Shown here: in pieces, positions 32,945-41,765 of the stretch | Numbering within the stretch: the stretch's first letter is position 1 | Layout of the letters: every line of letters begins with the position of its first letter | Source of the DNA: G965215055 sp965242685 | GTDB lineage: Bacteria; Pseudomonadota; Gammaproteobacteria; UBA4575 | Direction of reading: 5' to 3' | Assembly: GCA_965242685.1 (NCBI GenBank) | Contig: OZ251487.1 | Span: 496,001-560,000, forward strand | Length of the DNA: 64,000 nucleotides | Translations under genes and position numbers: made by a program | Notes under the pieces: generated by a model | Seen by the model: only the letters and a program-made list of their open reading frames with translations | Database searches by the model: none | Told to the model about the DNA's origin: nothing

Positions 32945-35794
32945 TCAGGCAGTTTTTTGTCGTACTCCGTTTGTTTTCAGTATCGGTCTCAGATACATTC
33001 CGGTAAATGAACGGCCGGATGCCGATACTTCTTCGGGGGTGCCGGTTGCAACGACTTCACCGCCTCGGTTTCCACCTTCCGGGCCGAGATCAATGATCCA
33101 ATCTGCGGTCTTGATGATGTCGAGGTTGTGCTCAATCACGATGATCGTATTGCCTTGGTCGCGCAGGTGTTGGAGTACCTTCAGTAGCTGCTCAACGTCG
33201 TAAAAATGTAGGCCGGTCGTAGGTTCGTCCAGTATATACAGCGTCCTTCCGGTACTGCGCCTGGAAAGCTCGCGTGACAGCTTAACCCGCTGTGCTTCTC
33301 CTCCAGATAAGGTAGGTGCACTTTGTCCCAGCGTAATATATGACAACCCCACGTCCATCAGTGTCAGGATTTTACGTTTGACCCGTGGAATCGCATCAAA
33401 GAATCTCAATGCGGTTTCCACGGTCATATCCAGTACCTGGTGAATATTTTTGTCCTTGTATCTGATTTCCAAGGTTTCCCGGTTGTAGCGCTTTCCCCGA
33501 CAAACGTCGCAGGGTACGTATACGTCTGGCAGAAAGTGCATCTCCACCTTGATAACACCGCCGCCCTGACATGCCTCACAACGCCCCCCTCTGACGTTAA
33601 AGCTGAAGCGGCCCGGCAAATAGCCGCGCGCGCGCGCTTCTGGCGTACTTGCAAATAATTCACGGATGGTGGTGAACAATCCCGTATAGGTGGCCGGGTT
33701 GGAGCGAGGCGTGCGTCCGATCGGACTCTGGTCTATATCGATCACTTTATCTATTTTATGCAAGCCTTTTATTTCTTTGCAGTTTTTAGGCTTTGCCCCA
33801 CTTCCATGAAGATACCGCATACAGTGTCTGTACAAAGTATCATTGATCAGTGTGGATTTTCCGGATCCAGAAACTCCGGTCACGGTAGTAAGCAAGCCAA
33901 GAGGGATTTCAACGTTGATATTCTTCAGATTGTTTCCGGTTGCCCCGACTATTTTAAGGCTGTTGCCTTTCCGCATCGGTCGGCGCGCCTTCGGGATGGG
34001 AATGTGACGTTTGCCGGAAAGGTATTGTCCCGTCAGCGAAGCCGTGTTTTTTTCGATCTCCAGAGGCGTCCCCTGTGCAACGACTTTCCCGCCGTGTATG
34101 CCGGCGCCGGGCCCCAGGTCTACCACGTAATCGGCACTGCGAATCGCCTCTTCGTCGTGTTCAACCACTATAACGGTGTTTCCGAGGTCTCTCAGGTAGT
34201 TGAGCGTGTTGATAAGACGCTGATTATCGCGTTGATGCAGGCCGATGGAGGGTTCATCAAGAATATACATGACGCCTACCAGGCCGGAGCCGATCTGGCT
34301 GGCTAGCCGGATACGTTGTGCTTCTCCGCCGGATAGCGTCTCTGCATTGCGATCAAGCGTCAGGTAGTCCAGCCCTACGTTGACCAGGAAGCTGAGTCTT
34401 TCCCTGATTTCCCGGATAATTTTTTCACCGACGGTAGCGAGATGTCCGGGAAGTTTTAATTTTTTGAAAAATTTCAGCGACTCTGCGGTGGAACAGGAGG
34501 TGATGGCGGGTAGATTTACGTTTTGTATGAATACGTTTCTTGCTTCCGTATTTAATCGTTCTCCATTGCATTCCTGACAGGTTTGCGTGGTTAAATATTT
34601 GCCGAGTTCTTCGCGTACGACACTGGATTCGGTTTCGTGGTAGCGCCGCTCCATGTTCGGGATAATCCCTTCAAAAGTGTGCAGGCGAGTATAAGAATTA
34701 CCCCTTTCATTCAAATAGACGAAGCGGATTTGTTCATCTCCACTGCCGTACAAGACAACGTCCTGTACCTTTTTATCTAGATCACAGTAAGGTGTTTCAA
34801 CGTCAAAGTGGTAATGCTTGGAGAGCGACTGAATTAGATTGAAATAATAGGGATTTCGCCGGTCCCAGCCGCGAATCGCGCCTCCCGCGAGGCTGGCTTG
34901 TCGATCGGTGACCACTCTATCGGCGTCAAAAAACTGTTCTACTCCCAGCCCGTTGCACGCGATACATGCCCCTGATGGGTCATTGAAAGAGAACAGGCGC
35001 GGTTCGAGTTCATTCAGACTGTAGCCGCACTTGGGGCAGGCGAATTTCGCCGAGAATACCCATTCCGATGCCGCAGGCTTGTCCATGGGGCGGATGATGG
35101 CGATGTCATCGGCAAGTTTCAGCGCGGTTTCAAAGGATTCCGCCAGCCGCAGCTCCAGTCCCGTTTTGATCTTGAATCGGTCTACGATCACTTCGATCGT
35201 ATGCTTTCGTCGCAAATCTAGTTTCGGAGGGGAGTCCAGTTCGTAGATCTCCCCGTCAATTCGCGCACGCAAAAACCCTTGGGTCTGTAATTTTGCCAGC
35301 AATTGTATGTGCTCACCTTTGCGGTTTTGTACGACGGGGGCCAGTAACATCAGCCTCTTGCCGTCACCCAGGGATAGCACAGTATCCACCATCTGGCTGA
35401 TCGTCTGCGCATGTAGATTAATGTGATGTACAGGGCAGCGGGGAATGCCGGTGCGCGCAAACAGGAGTCTCAGGTAGTCATATATTTCAGTAATCGTACC
35501 GACGGTCGAACGCGGGTTGTGGGAGGTCGCTTTCTGTTCAATGGATATGGACGGTGATAATCCGCCTATGTGATCTACGTCCGGTTTTTCCATGCGTGCG
35601 AGAAACTGGCGTGCATATGCGGACAGTGACTCTACGTAGCGGCGTTGTCCTTCGGCGAAAATAGTGTCAAATGCAAGGGATGACTTGCCCGAGCCCGACA
35701 AGCCGGTAAATACGATCAGTCGGTCCCTGGGTAGCTCAACGTCAATATTTTGTAGATTGTGCGTCCTTGCCCCCCGAATACGGATTTTTTTCAT
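32945..35794 (-). CDS. uvrA: Excinuclease ABC subunit A
   Basis: A 949-residue ABC ATPase dimer that scans DNA for bulky lesions and loads UvrB in nucleotide excision repair. The first Walker A is GLSGSGKSS (residues 31-39); the second, GVSGSGKST, lies in the C-terminal half, and both have LSGGEAQR signatures. Zinc modules are visible as CPKCGYSLNE with CIACNGLG and as CEACQGGG with CDVCRGKRYN. ATG at 35794 (MKKIRIRGARTHNLQN) is the family start; a TTG eight codons upstream is possible. It faces the rplQ end and is divergent from ssb. I see no clear LexA box. Confidence 0.97.
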   Translation of the reverse strand: MKKIRIRGARTHNLQNIDVELPRDRLIVFTGLSGSGKSSLAFDTIFAEGQRRYVESLSAYARQFLARMEKPDVDHIGGLSPSISIEQKATSHNPRSTVGTITEIYDYLRLLFARTGIPRCPVHHINLHAQTISQMVDTVLSLGDGKRLMLLAPVVQNRKGEHIQLLAKLQTQGFLRARIDGEIYELDSPPKLDLRRKHTIEVIVDRFKIKTGLELRLAESFETALKLADDIAIIRPMDKPAASEWVFSAKFACPKCGYSLNELEPRLFSFNDPSGACIACNGLGVEQFFDADRVVTDRQASLAGGAIRGWDRRNPYYFNLIQSLSKHYHFDVETPYCDLDKKVQDVVLYGSGDEQIRFVYLNERGNSYTRLHTFEGIIPNMERRYHETESSVVREELGKYLTTQTCQECNGERLNTEARNVFIQNVNLPAITSCSTAESLKFFKKLKLPGHLATVGEKIIREIRERLSFLVNVGLDYLTLDRNAETLSGGEAQRIRLASQIGSGLVGVMYILDEPSIGLHQRDNQRLINTLNYLRDLGNTVIVVEHDEEAIRSADYVVDLGPGAGIHGGKVVAQGTPLEIEKNTASLTGQYLSGKRHIPIPKARRPMRKGNSLKIVGATGNNLKNINVEIPLGLLTTVTGVSGSGKSTLINDTLYRHCMRYLHGSGAKPKNCKEIKGLHKIDKVIDIDQSPIGRTPRSNPATYTGLFTTIRELFASTPEARARGYLPGRFSFNVRGGRCEACQGGGVIKVEMHFLPDVYVPCDVCRGKRYNRETLEIRYKDKNIHQVLDMTVETALRFFDAIPRVKRKILTLMDVGLSYITLGQSAPTLSGGEAQRVKLSRELSRRSTGRTLYILDEPTTGLHFYDVEQLLKVLQHLRDQGNTIIVIEHNLDIIKTADWIIDLGPEGGNRGGEVVATGTPEEVSASGRSFTGMYLRPILKTNGVRQKTA

Positions 35795-35824
35795 TTTTAC
35801 AGATTCTTTAATCGTCAATCTTGC

Positions 35825-35830
35825 AGTATA
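35825..35830 (-). promoter_or_regulatory. Candidate -10 for uvrA
   Basis: TATACT on the minus strand is a 5/6 -10, about 30 bases before the uvrA ATG. No -35 match is visible, so confidence is low. The divergent ssb promoter could not be located in 35795-36014. Confidence 0.3.
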
Positions 35831-36014
35831 CTAGTTTGTCCATGCAGGGCACGAAGCACTTACAGGCTTGATACAAAACTTGGTGAGTTTTACTTCACAG
35901 CCCTAGGGTATCCTTGAAAACAGACATTATTCGTGTGCTTTCAGGAATGTTTCAGATACTGCGTAGCGTAAAACAACCAGCATTATGCCTTCAACCATCA
36001 GCGAGTAGGAGAAA

Positions 36015-36470
36015 ATGGCAAGAGGAGTAAACAAGGTAATATTGGTAGGTAATCTTGGGCAGGATCCGGATATCAAATATATGCCCAGCGGTCAGGCGGT
36101 CTGTAATCTCAGCATTGCGACGACGGAATCCTGGAATGACAAGTCATCGGGCGACAAGGTTGAGAAAACCGAATGGCATCGGGTGGTGTTCTATGGCAAG
36201 TTGGCGGAGATTGTCGGCGAGTATTTGCGCAAAGGCCGGCAGGTTTATGTAGAGGGTCGCCTGAGCACGCGTAAATGGCAGGATCAAAGCGGTGTTGACC
36301 GCTATACTACGGAGATTATTGCCAGAGATATGCAGATGTTGGGAGGGCGTGACACGGGTTTCTCGTCTGCCGAGAGTGAAACCGCAATGCCTTCGTCTGG
36401 CGCCGGCCGCAGCACCGGAACTTCCGCCCCGTCATCTTCCGATGATTTTGATGACGACATCCCATTTTAA
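36015..36470 (+). CDS. ssb: Single-stranded DNA-binding protein
   Basis: A 151-residue SSB that coats single-stranded DNA in replication and repair. The OB fold occupies about residues 1-110, with VNKVILVGNLGQDPDI, TEWHRVVFYGKLAE and YVEGRLSTRKWQD. A Ser/Ala/Gly-rich linker follows, and the protein ends in the acidic protein-docking tip DDFDDDIPF. AGGAG lies upstream of the ATG. The uvrA-ssb divergent pair is common in proteobacteria. Confidence 0.98.
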   Translation: MARGVNKVILVGNLGQDPDIKYMPSGQAVCNLSIATTESWNDKSSGDKVEKTEWHRVVFYGKLAEIVGEYLRKGRQVYVEGRLSTRKWQDQSGVDRYTTEIIARDMQMLGGRDTGFSSAESETAMPSSGAGRSTGTSAPSSSDDFDDDIPF

Positions 36471-36600
36471 CTCCTTGCCGAAGTGGGGGCGCGGCACTGG
36501 CCACGTCAACTGTGGCTTTGGGCACTGATGCATCCCGTCTACAAACAATGACAAAGAAAGTGTTGCTTTCCTTGTCGGCGGTGATTGAGCGAATCGAGGC

Positions 36601-37932
36601 ATGAAAAAGGTATTCATCAAGACGCAGGGCTGCCAAATGAATGAGTATGACTCGCAGAGGATGTTGGACGTGCTTACCCTCGGATGTGGTTTTGAGACCA
36701 CTGCCGACCCGTCCGAAGCAGACTTGCTGCTACTGAACACCTGTTCGATACGTGAAAAGGCACAAGAAAAAGTATTTTCGCAACTGGGGCAATGGCGCCC
36801 TTACAAGGCGAACAGCTCCAATGTGTTGATTGGCGTGGGAGGGTGCGTAGCAAGCCAGGGAGGAAATGCCTTGGCTCGACGCGCACCACACGTTGATATC
36901 GTATTCGGTCCGCAAACCATCCACCGGTTGCCTGAATTACTGGCCCGCACCGACAATGAGAAGGCGACGGTAGTCGATATTTCTTTTCCGGAAATGGAAA
37001 AGTTTGACAGCTTGCCGAAACCGGGCGTGCGGGGGGCGACGGCGTTTGTCTCCATCATGGAGGGTTGCAGCAAATATTGTACTTACTGCATCGTTCCCTA
37101 CACCCGGGGGGAAGAATTCAGCAGACCGGTCGCCGACGTGTTGAGTGAGATTGAAGACTTGGCGGCATGTGGCGTGCGGGAGGTAACTTTGCTGGGGCAG
37201 AATGTGAATGGTTACAGGGGGTTAGATGCCGCGGGCGAGGTTGTTGATTTTTCATTACTGCTCTATTACGTCAGCAGCTTGGAAGGTATTGATCGCATTC
37301 GTTATACCAGCTCGCATCCCATTGAATTTTCAGATAATCTGATCGACGCTTATGCAGATATACCAGAGTTGGCGGATCATGTACACCTTCCTGCACAGAG
37401 CGGTTCGGACCGAATATTGGCGGCGATGAAGCGAGGGTATACCTCACTTGAATACAAGTCGATTATCAATAAATTACGCAAGCATCGTCCCGACATCAGC
37501 GTATCTTCCGACTTCATTGTTGGCTTTCCGGGGGAAACGGAACGGGACTTTGAAGCCACGTTGAAGTTCATTGAAGAAGTTGGCTTTGATCAATCCTACA
37601 GTTTTATTTACAGCCGTAGACCCGGAACGCCCGCCGCATCCATTCCGGACGACGTATCGTCGGAGACAAAAAAACACAGGTTACAACGTTTGCAGCAAAC
37701 CGTTAATCGCTTGTCTGCAAACTTTTCGAGACTGATGATAGGTACCGAGCAAAGAATACTGGTTGAGGGACGTTCAAAGAAGTCTATATTGGAATATACG
37801 GGTAGGACGACAAATAATCGTGTGGTAAATTTTGTCGCTCCCGAAGACGTGGCCGGTAAATTCGCGCGTTTGAAAATTACCGATGTATTCCCGAATTCAA
37901 TGCGTGGTGATTACCTGGGCACATGTCCGTAA
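36601..37932 (+). CDS. miaB: tRNA-2-methylthio-N6-dimethylallyladenosine synthase MiaB
   Basis: A 443-residue radical-SAM methylthiotransferase that converts i6A37 to ms2i6A37 in tRNAs reading U-starting codons. The N-terminal cluster ligands are Cys11, Cys48 and Cys82; the radical-SAM CxxxCxxC is Cys156, Cys160 and Cys163 (CSKYCTYC). A TRAM domain ends the protein. The 3' end overlaps the next gene by 10 bases, starting the miaB-phoH-ybeY-corC-lnt run. The spacer after ssb (36471-36600) shows nothing recognisable. Confidence 0.97.
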   Translation: MKKVFIKTQGCQMNEYDSQRMLDVLTLGCGFETTADPSEADLLLLNTCSIREKAQEKVFSQLGQWRPYKANSSNVLIGVGGCVASQGGNALARRAPHVDIVFGPQTIHRLPELLARTDNEKATVVDISFPEMEKFDSLPKPGVRGATAFVSIMEGCSKYCTYCIVPYTRGEEFSRPVADVLSEIEDLAACGVREVTLLGQNVNGYRGLDAAGEVVDFSLLLYYVSSLEGIDRIRYTSSHPIEFSDNLIDAYADIPELADHVHLPAQSGSDRILAAMKRGYTSLEYKSIINKLRKHRPDISVSSDFIVGFPGETERDFEATLKFIEEVGFDQSYSFIYSRRPGTPAASIPDDVSSETKKHRLQRLQQTVNRLSANFSRLMIGTEQRILVEGRSKKSILEYTGRTTNNRVVNFVAPEDVAGKFARLKITDVFPNSMRGDYLGTCP

Positions 37933-38930
37933 GGGTGGCCGAAAGCTTGGTGACTGAAGCTCATACGGTGGAAGTTCTCCTGGAACCCGTCGATAATCCC
38001 CGCCTTGCTAATTTTTGCGGCCCCCTTGACAAACACCTGCATCAGCTTGAGGAAGGGCTGAATGTGGAGATCAATCATCGCGGCAATGTGTTCTCGGTCA
38101 GTGGTGATGTACAGGCGGCGAATGTGGCGGTTGAGGTACTGAAGGAATTATATGATTCCACCGCGAATCAGGTACTGTCGCCTTCGGTCGTACATCTGCA
38201 TTTACAGGAATCCGAGCTTGCCGCGACCGTCAATCGAAAACTTGATGCCTCACGTCCTGCCGTACACACCAAGCGTGGTACTATCAGGCCTCGTGGTGCC
38301 AATCAAGAAGCCTACATAGAAGCCATCATGGAAAACGATCTGGTGTTTGGCGTCGGGCCGGCGGGTACTGGTAAGACGTATCTGGCCGTTGCCCGTGCGG
38401 TGGAAGCGCTTGAAAGAGGCAATCTCCACAAACTTGTTCTAGTACGGCCGGCGGTTGAAGCAGGCGAGAGGCTGGGATTTCTGCCGGGTGATTTGACGCA
38501 GAAAATAGACCCCTATCTACGCCCCATGTACGATGCACTTTATGAAATGATGGGGTTTGAAAGGGTAAACAAGCTTATTGACCGGAACGTGATTGAAATT
38601 GCCCCGCTGGCCTACATGCGCGGCAGAACCCTGAATGATGCGTTTATTCTTCTGGACGAGGCGCAAAATACGACGATTGAACAGATGAAAATGTTTCTCA
38701 CCCGAATCGGTTTCGGCTCCAGGGCAGTGGTGACGGGAGATATCACACAAATAGACTTGCCCGGTCACAGGGAATCCGGCCTGAAGCATGTCATGCGAAT
38801 ATTGAAAAATACCAATGGCATTTCATTCTGTCCATTTCACGCCGGGGACGTGGTTCGCCATCCGCTGGTCAGAAATATCATCCGCGCCTACGACGATGAT
38901 CCGGGGAGTCAGGGCAACCCTGTGATATGA
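37923..38930 (+). CDS. ybeZ: PhoH family ATPase (YbeZ)
   Basis: A 335-residue predicted ATPase of the PhoH family, partner of the YbeY endoribonuclease. An N-terminal KH-like region (1-115) precedes Walker A GPAGTGKT (145-152) and Walker B FILLDEAQN (241-249). RPAVEAGERLGFLPGDL is a family signature. It overlaps miaB by 10 bases and ybeY by 4 (ATGA), so the three are co-translated. Function in rRNA maturation is known from the family, not shown here. Confidence 0.95.
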   Translation: MSVRVAESLVTEAHTVEVLLEPVDNPRLANFCGPLDKHLHQLEEGLNVEINHRGNVFSVSGDVQAANVAVEVLKELYDSTANQVLSPSVVHLHLQESELAATVNRKLDASRPAVHTKRGTIRPRGANQEAYIEAIMENDLVFGVGPAGTGKTYLAVARAVEALERGNLHKLVLVRPAVEAGERLGFLPGDLTQKIDPYLRPMYDALYEMMGFERVNKLIDRNVIEIAPLAYMRGRTLNDAFILLDEAQNTTIEQMKMFLTRIGFGSRAVVTGDITQIDLPGHRESGLKHVMRILKNTNGISFCPFHAGDVVRHPLVRNIIRAYDDDPGSQGNPVI

Positions 38931-39376
38931 CCGTTCAACTGGACGTGCAGGTCGAGACGGACGTTGATGTTCCCGCATTATCCGATTTCAGGGCGTGGGC
39001 AGCAAACGTTCCCTCTGGCGGCATTAACGCGCGGGCATGTCTTCGCATCGTTGACGAAGAGGATGCCAGGGCACTGAATAAACGCTTTCGCAACCTAGAT
39101 CAAGCCACTAACGTCTTATCATTTCCTGCCGATGTCCCTGTAGAAGTCGGTGACGATTTTCTCGGCGACATTGTTATATGTGCACCGCTGGTTCACAAGG
39201 AGTCTCGGGAGCGGCAAAAGCTCCTTGTTGCACATTGGGCACATTTACTCGTACACGGCATTTTGCATTTGCAGGGATATGCCCACGATAACGATATTCA
39301 GGCGAGGTTAATGGAGGCACTGGAGATTGAAATTTTGCGGAGGTCGGGCATTGGTAACCCGTATTTGGATTCATGA
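38927..39376 (+). CDS. ybeY: Endoribonuclease YbeY (rRNA maturation factor)
   Basis: A 149-residue zinc metalloprotein needed for 16S rRNA 3' end maturation and ribosome quality control. The zinc motif is visible as HGILHLQGYAHD, with His110, His114 and His120. FRNLDQATNVLSFPAD is the conserved substrate-groove segment. The start overlaps the phoH-type gene stop by four bases, and the stop overlaps the next ATG by four. Confidence 0.96.
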   Translation: MTVQLDVQVETDVDVPALSDFRAWAANVPSGGINARACLRIVDEEDARALNKRFRNLDQATNVLSFPADVPVEVGDDFLGDIVICAPLVHKESRERQKLLVAHWAHLLVHGILHLQGYAHDNDIQARLMEALEIEILRRSGIGNPYLDS

Positions 39377-40212
39377 AGTTTTTTGGAAATGATTGGCGCT
39401 CGACCTTGTTTCCCTTTTTCGGAAAGCTGTTGCATAACGCAGTAAAAAGCCGCGAGGACATCCTCCAGTTCCTGCGCCGGTCGCAGGAAAAAAACATCCT
39501 CAGCAAAGGCACGCTTGACATGATTGAGGGGTCGTTTCAAGTTTCGGAAATACAGGTAAAAAACATCATGATTCCTCGTTCTCAGATGGTGGTTGTGCAC
39601 AAGGATGCCTCGTTGCAGGACATGCTCCCGATTATAATAGAATCCGCACACTCAAGGTTTCCCGTTATCGGAGACAACCGTGACGAGGTACTCGGCATCC
39701 TTCTGGCCAAGGACTTGCTGCGCTACTTCATGGAAGGCAGGCAGGGGCAGTTCAGCTTGGAGAACGTGCTGCGCCAAGCTGTGGTCATACCGGAGTCCAA
39801 GAAGGCCAACATTCTGCTGAGCGAATTCAAGGACGGGCACAATCACATGGCGATCGTGGTTGATGAATACAGTAGCGTATCCGGTTTGGTCACCATTGAA
39901 GACGTGCTGGAGCAGATCGTCGGTGAAATTGCCGATGAACACGACATGGAAGGAGCACGTTATATATTTGAACAGCCCAAGGGAGGTTATGGCGTCAGAG
40001 CGTTGACCCCTATAGAGGAGTTCAATGATTTTTTTACCACGCAATATAGTAACACTGATTTTGAAACGTTCGGCGGGCTGGTGTTGAGCAAGTTTGGTCA
40101 CTTACCTGGGAAAGGCGAAAAAATTGAATTTGATGATTTGCAGGTAGAGGTCGTTCATGCCGACCAGAGGAGGTTGCATCTGCTGAGCGTTTTTCTCTGC
40201 AAGCAGCATTAA
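39373..40212 (+). CDS. corC: CorC/HlyC family transporter-associated protein (YbeX)
   Basis: A 279-residue cytosolic CBS-pair protein without the membrane domain of larger relatives. Two CBS domains span about residues 60-185 (MIPRSQMVVVHKDAS; DEYSSVSGLVTIEDVLEQIV), followed by the CorC_HlyC domain. The family is linked to Mg2+/Co2+ efflux and, in E. coli, to ribosome function together with YbeY. Overlap of 4 bases with ybeY. Confidence 0.95.
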   Translation: MKFFGNDWRSTLFPFFGKLLHNAVKSREDILQFLRRSQEKNILSKGTLDMIEGSFQVSEIQVKNIMIPRSQMVVVHKDASLQDMLPIIIESAHSRFPVIGDNRDEVLGILLAKDLLRYFMEGRQGQFSLENVLRQAVVIPESKKANILLSEFKDGHNHMAIVVDEYSSVSGLVTIEDVLEQIVGEIADEHDMEGARYIFEQPKGGYGVRALTPIEEFNDFFTTQYSNTDFETFGGLVLSKFGHLPGKGEKIEFDDLQVEVVHADQRRLHLLSVFLCKQH

Positions 40213-40250
40213 TAGCTTGCCGTCAGGCCTGAAAAGTCTGCTTTATTTTC

Positions 40251-41753
40251 GTGACGTTTAACGGCGTAAAAATAATCATTGCAGCGGTGGCCGGGGCGCT
40301 TCTGGTCGGCGGATTCGCCCCGTTTTCATACTGGTTGCTCACGCTTGTTTGTCCGTTATTGTTGTGTGCAAGCGTAATTGACGCCGCGCCGCGCCGCGCC
40401 CTTTTGATCGGCTTCATCTTCGGCTTATTCTTTTTCGGTTTTGGTACCTCTTGGACGTTCAACAGCATCCACGAATTTGGCCACGCGCCCGCCGTATTGA
40501 GTGCCTTTCTTACCGGCCTTCTAGTCGTAGTGTTGGCGTTGTTTCCAGCCTGTGCGACATACCTTTTTTCTGTGACGCGTTGCAATCTGCGCTTTGACTG
40601 GCTCAGTGCAGTATCGTTCGCCACTTTTTGGACGCTGCTTGAATGGCTTCGAAGTTGGTTGTTTACCGGCTTTCCCTGGCTGCTGTTGGGGCACGCCCAT
40701 CATTCCAGTCCTCTGCATGGCATCATCTCCATCTTCGGTACCTATGGCGCCACTTGGGCGGCAGTCCTGATTGGCTGCTTTTTTATTGTTGTGGTCCGCG
40801 AACAGCCTAGTCAGAAAATAGCCGCAAGTATCTCCCTTGCAGTCATTGCCTTGTCGTTGATAGCAGCCAATCAGGTCACCTGGACACAGGCGGAGGACGT
40901 GGAACTTGATGTCGTGCTGATACAGGGCAGCATCTCCCAGGAAATGAAGTGGCAACAGACGCAACGTGCGTATAGGAAATATCTGGAGTTGAGCGAAGGT
41001 CACCTCGATGCAGATTTGGTGGTATGGCCGGAAACCGCGATCCCGACCTACTTTTCCAAGGTAGAGGACTCCTTCATCCAGGAGATCGAATACCTTGCCG
41101 ACACGAGGGAAGTAGACTTTCTAATGGGAGTGTTCACCTTTGACCCGCATGATAAAGGAGTCCACAACGCCGTGGTGACATTGGGCGAGGAGCGGCATTT
41201 TTACCGAAAAAAGCACTTGGTTCCTTTTGGTGAGTATATCCCCTTGCGGGGGGCTGTGCCTTTTCTTGAGCGTTACATTCAAATACCTATGGTAGACCTG
41301 TCAAGGGGGGAAGGGCGACCGCTGGTCAAATTGAAGGGCTATCCCGTCGGCGTATCCATATGTTATGAAGTCGTTTACGGCAACGAGATTATCGAAGCCT
41401 TGCCTGAAGCAAGGTTTCTGGTCAATGTAAGCAACGATGCCTGGTTCGGTGATTCATTCGCGCCTCATCAGCATCTCGAAATCGCGCGTTCAAGGGCTAT
41501 GGAAACGGGTAGATACCTATTGCGCGCGACCAACACGGGTATCTCTGCCGTCATTGATCCTCAAGGTGCCATTGTTGCTCGCTCGGTTCAGTTCCAAGAA
41601 GACGTGGTTAGGGCAAGCATTCAGCCTCGTACGGGCTTGACGCCGTTTTCGCACTGGGGTAATCGGGGCATTATCACTATCTTGTTTGGCGTTTTGTTTG
41701 CAACCTGTGCATGTAGGTGGTGGATGAGTACCCGCAACCGCACCGACCGCTAG
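40251..41753 (+). CDS. lnt: Apolipoprotein N-acyltransferase
   Basis: A 500-residue inner-membrane enzyme that adds the third acyl chain to lipoproteins. Five to six hydrophobic spans fill about residues 5-205, then a periplasmic nitrilase-fold domain. The catalytic triad is Glu261 (WPETAIP), Lys320 (YRKKHLVPFGEY) and Cys371 (SICYE). The start is GTG at 40251, 38 bases after corC. The lipoprotein LptE, encoded at 45684, would be a substrate. Confidence 0.96.
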   Translation: MTFNGVKIIIAAVAGALLVGGFAPFSYWLLTLVCPLLLCASVIDAAPRRALLIGFIFGLFFFGFGTSWTFNSIHEFGHAPAVLSAFLTGLLVVVLALFPACATYLFSVTRCNLRFDWLSAVSFATFWTLLEWLRSWLFTGFPWLLLGHAHHSSPLHGIISIFGTYGATWAAVLIGCFFIVVVREQPSQKIAASISLAVIALSLIAANQVTWTQAEDVELDVVLIQGSISQEMKWQQTQRAYRKYLELSEGHLDADLVVWPETAIPTYFSKVEDSFIQEIEYLADTREVDFLMGVFTFDPHDKGVHNAVVTLGEERHFYRKKHLVPFGEYIPLRGAVPFLERYIQIPMVDLSRGEGRPLVKLKGYPVGVSICYEVVYGNEIIEALPEARFLVNVSNDAWFGDSFAPHQHLEIARSRAMETGRYLLRATNTGISAVIDPQGAIVARSVQFQEDVVRASIQPRTGLTPFSHWGNRGIITILFGVLFATCACRWWMSTRNRTDR

Positions 41754-41765
41754 TACAATTCAACC

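Noticed and set aside
33758..34306. 182-codon plus-strand frame inside uvrA
   Set aside because: It is antisense to a fully conserved uvrA and its composition follows the complementary codons.
35795..36014. SOS (LexA) box in the uvrA-ssb divergent region
   Set aside because: I looked for CTG-N10-CAG-type sites and found no convincing match.
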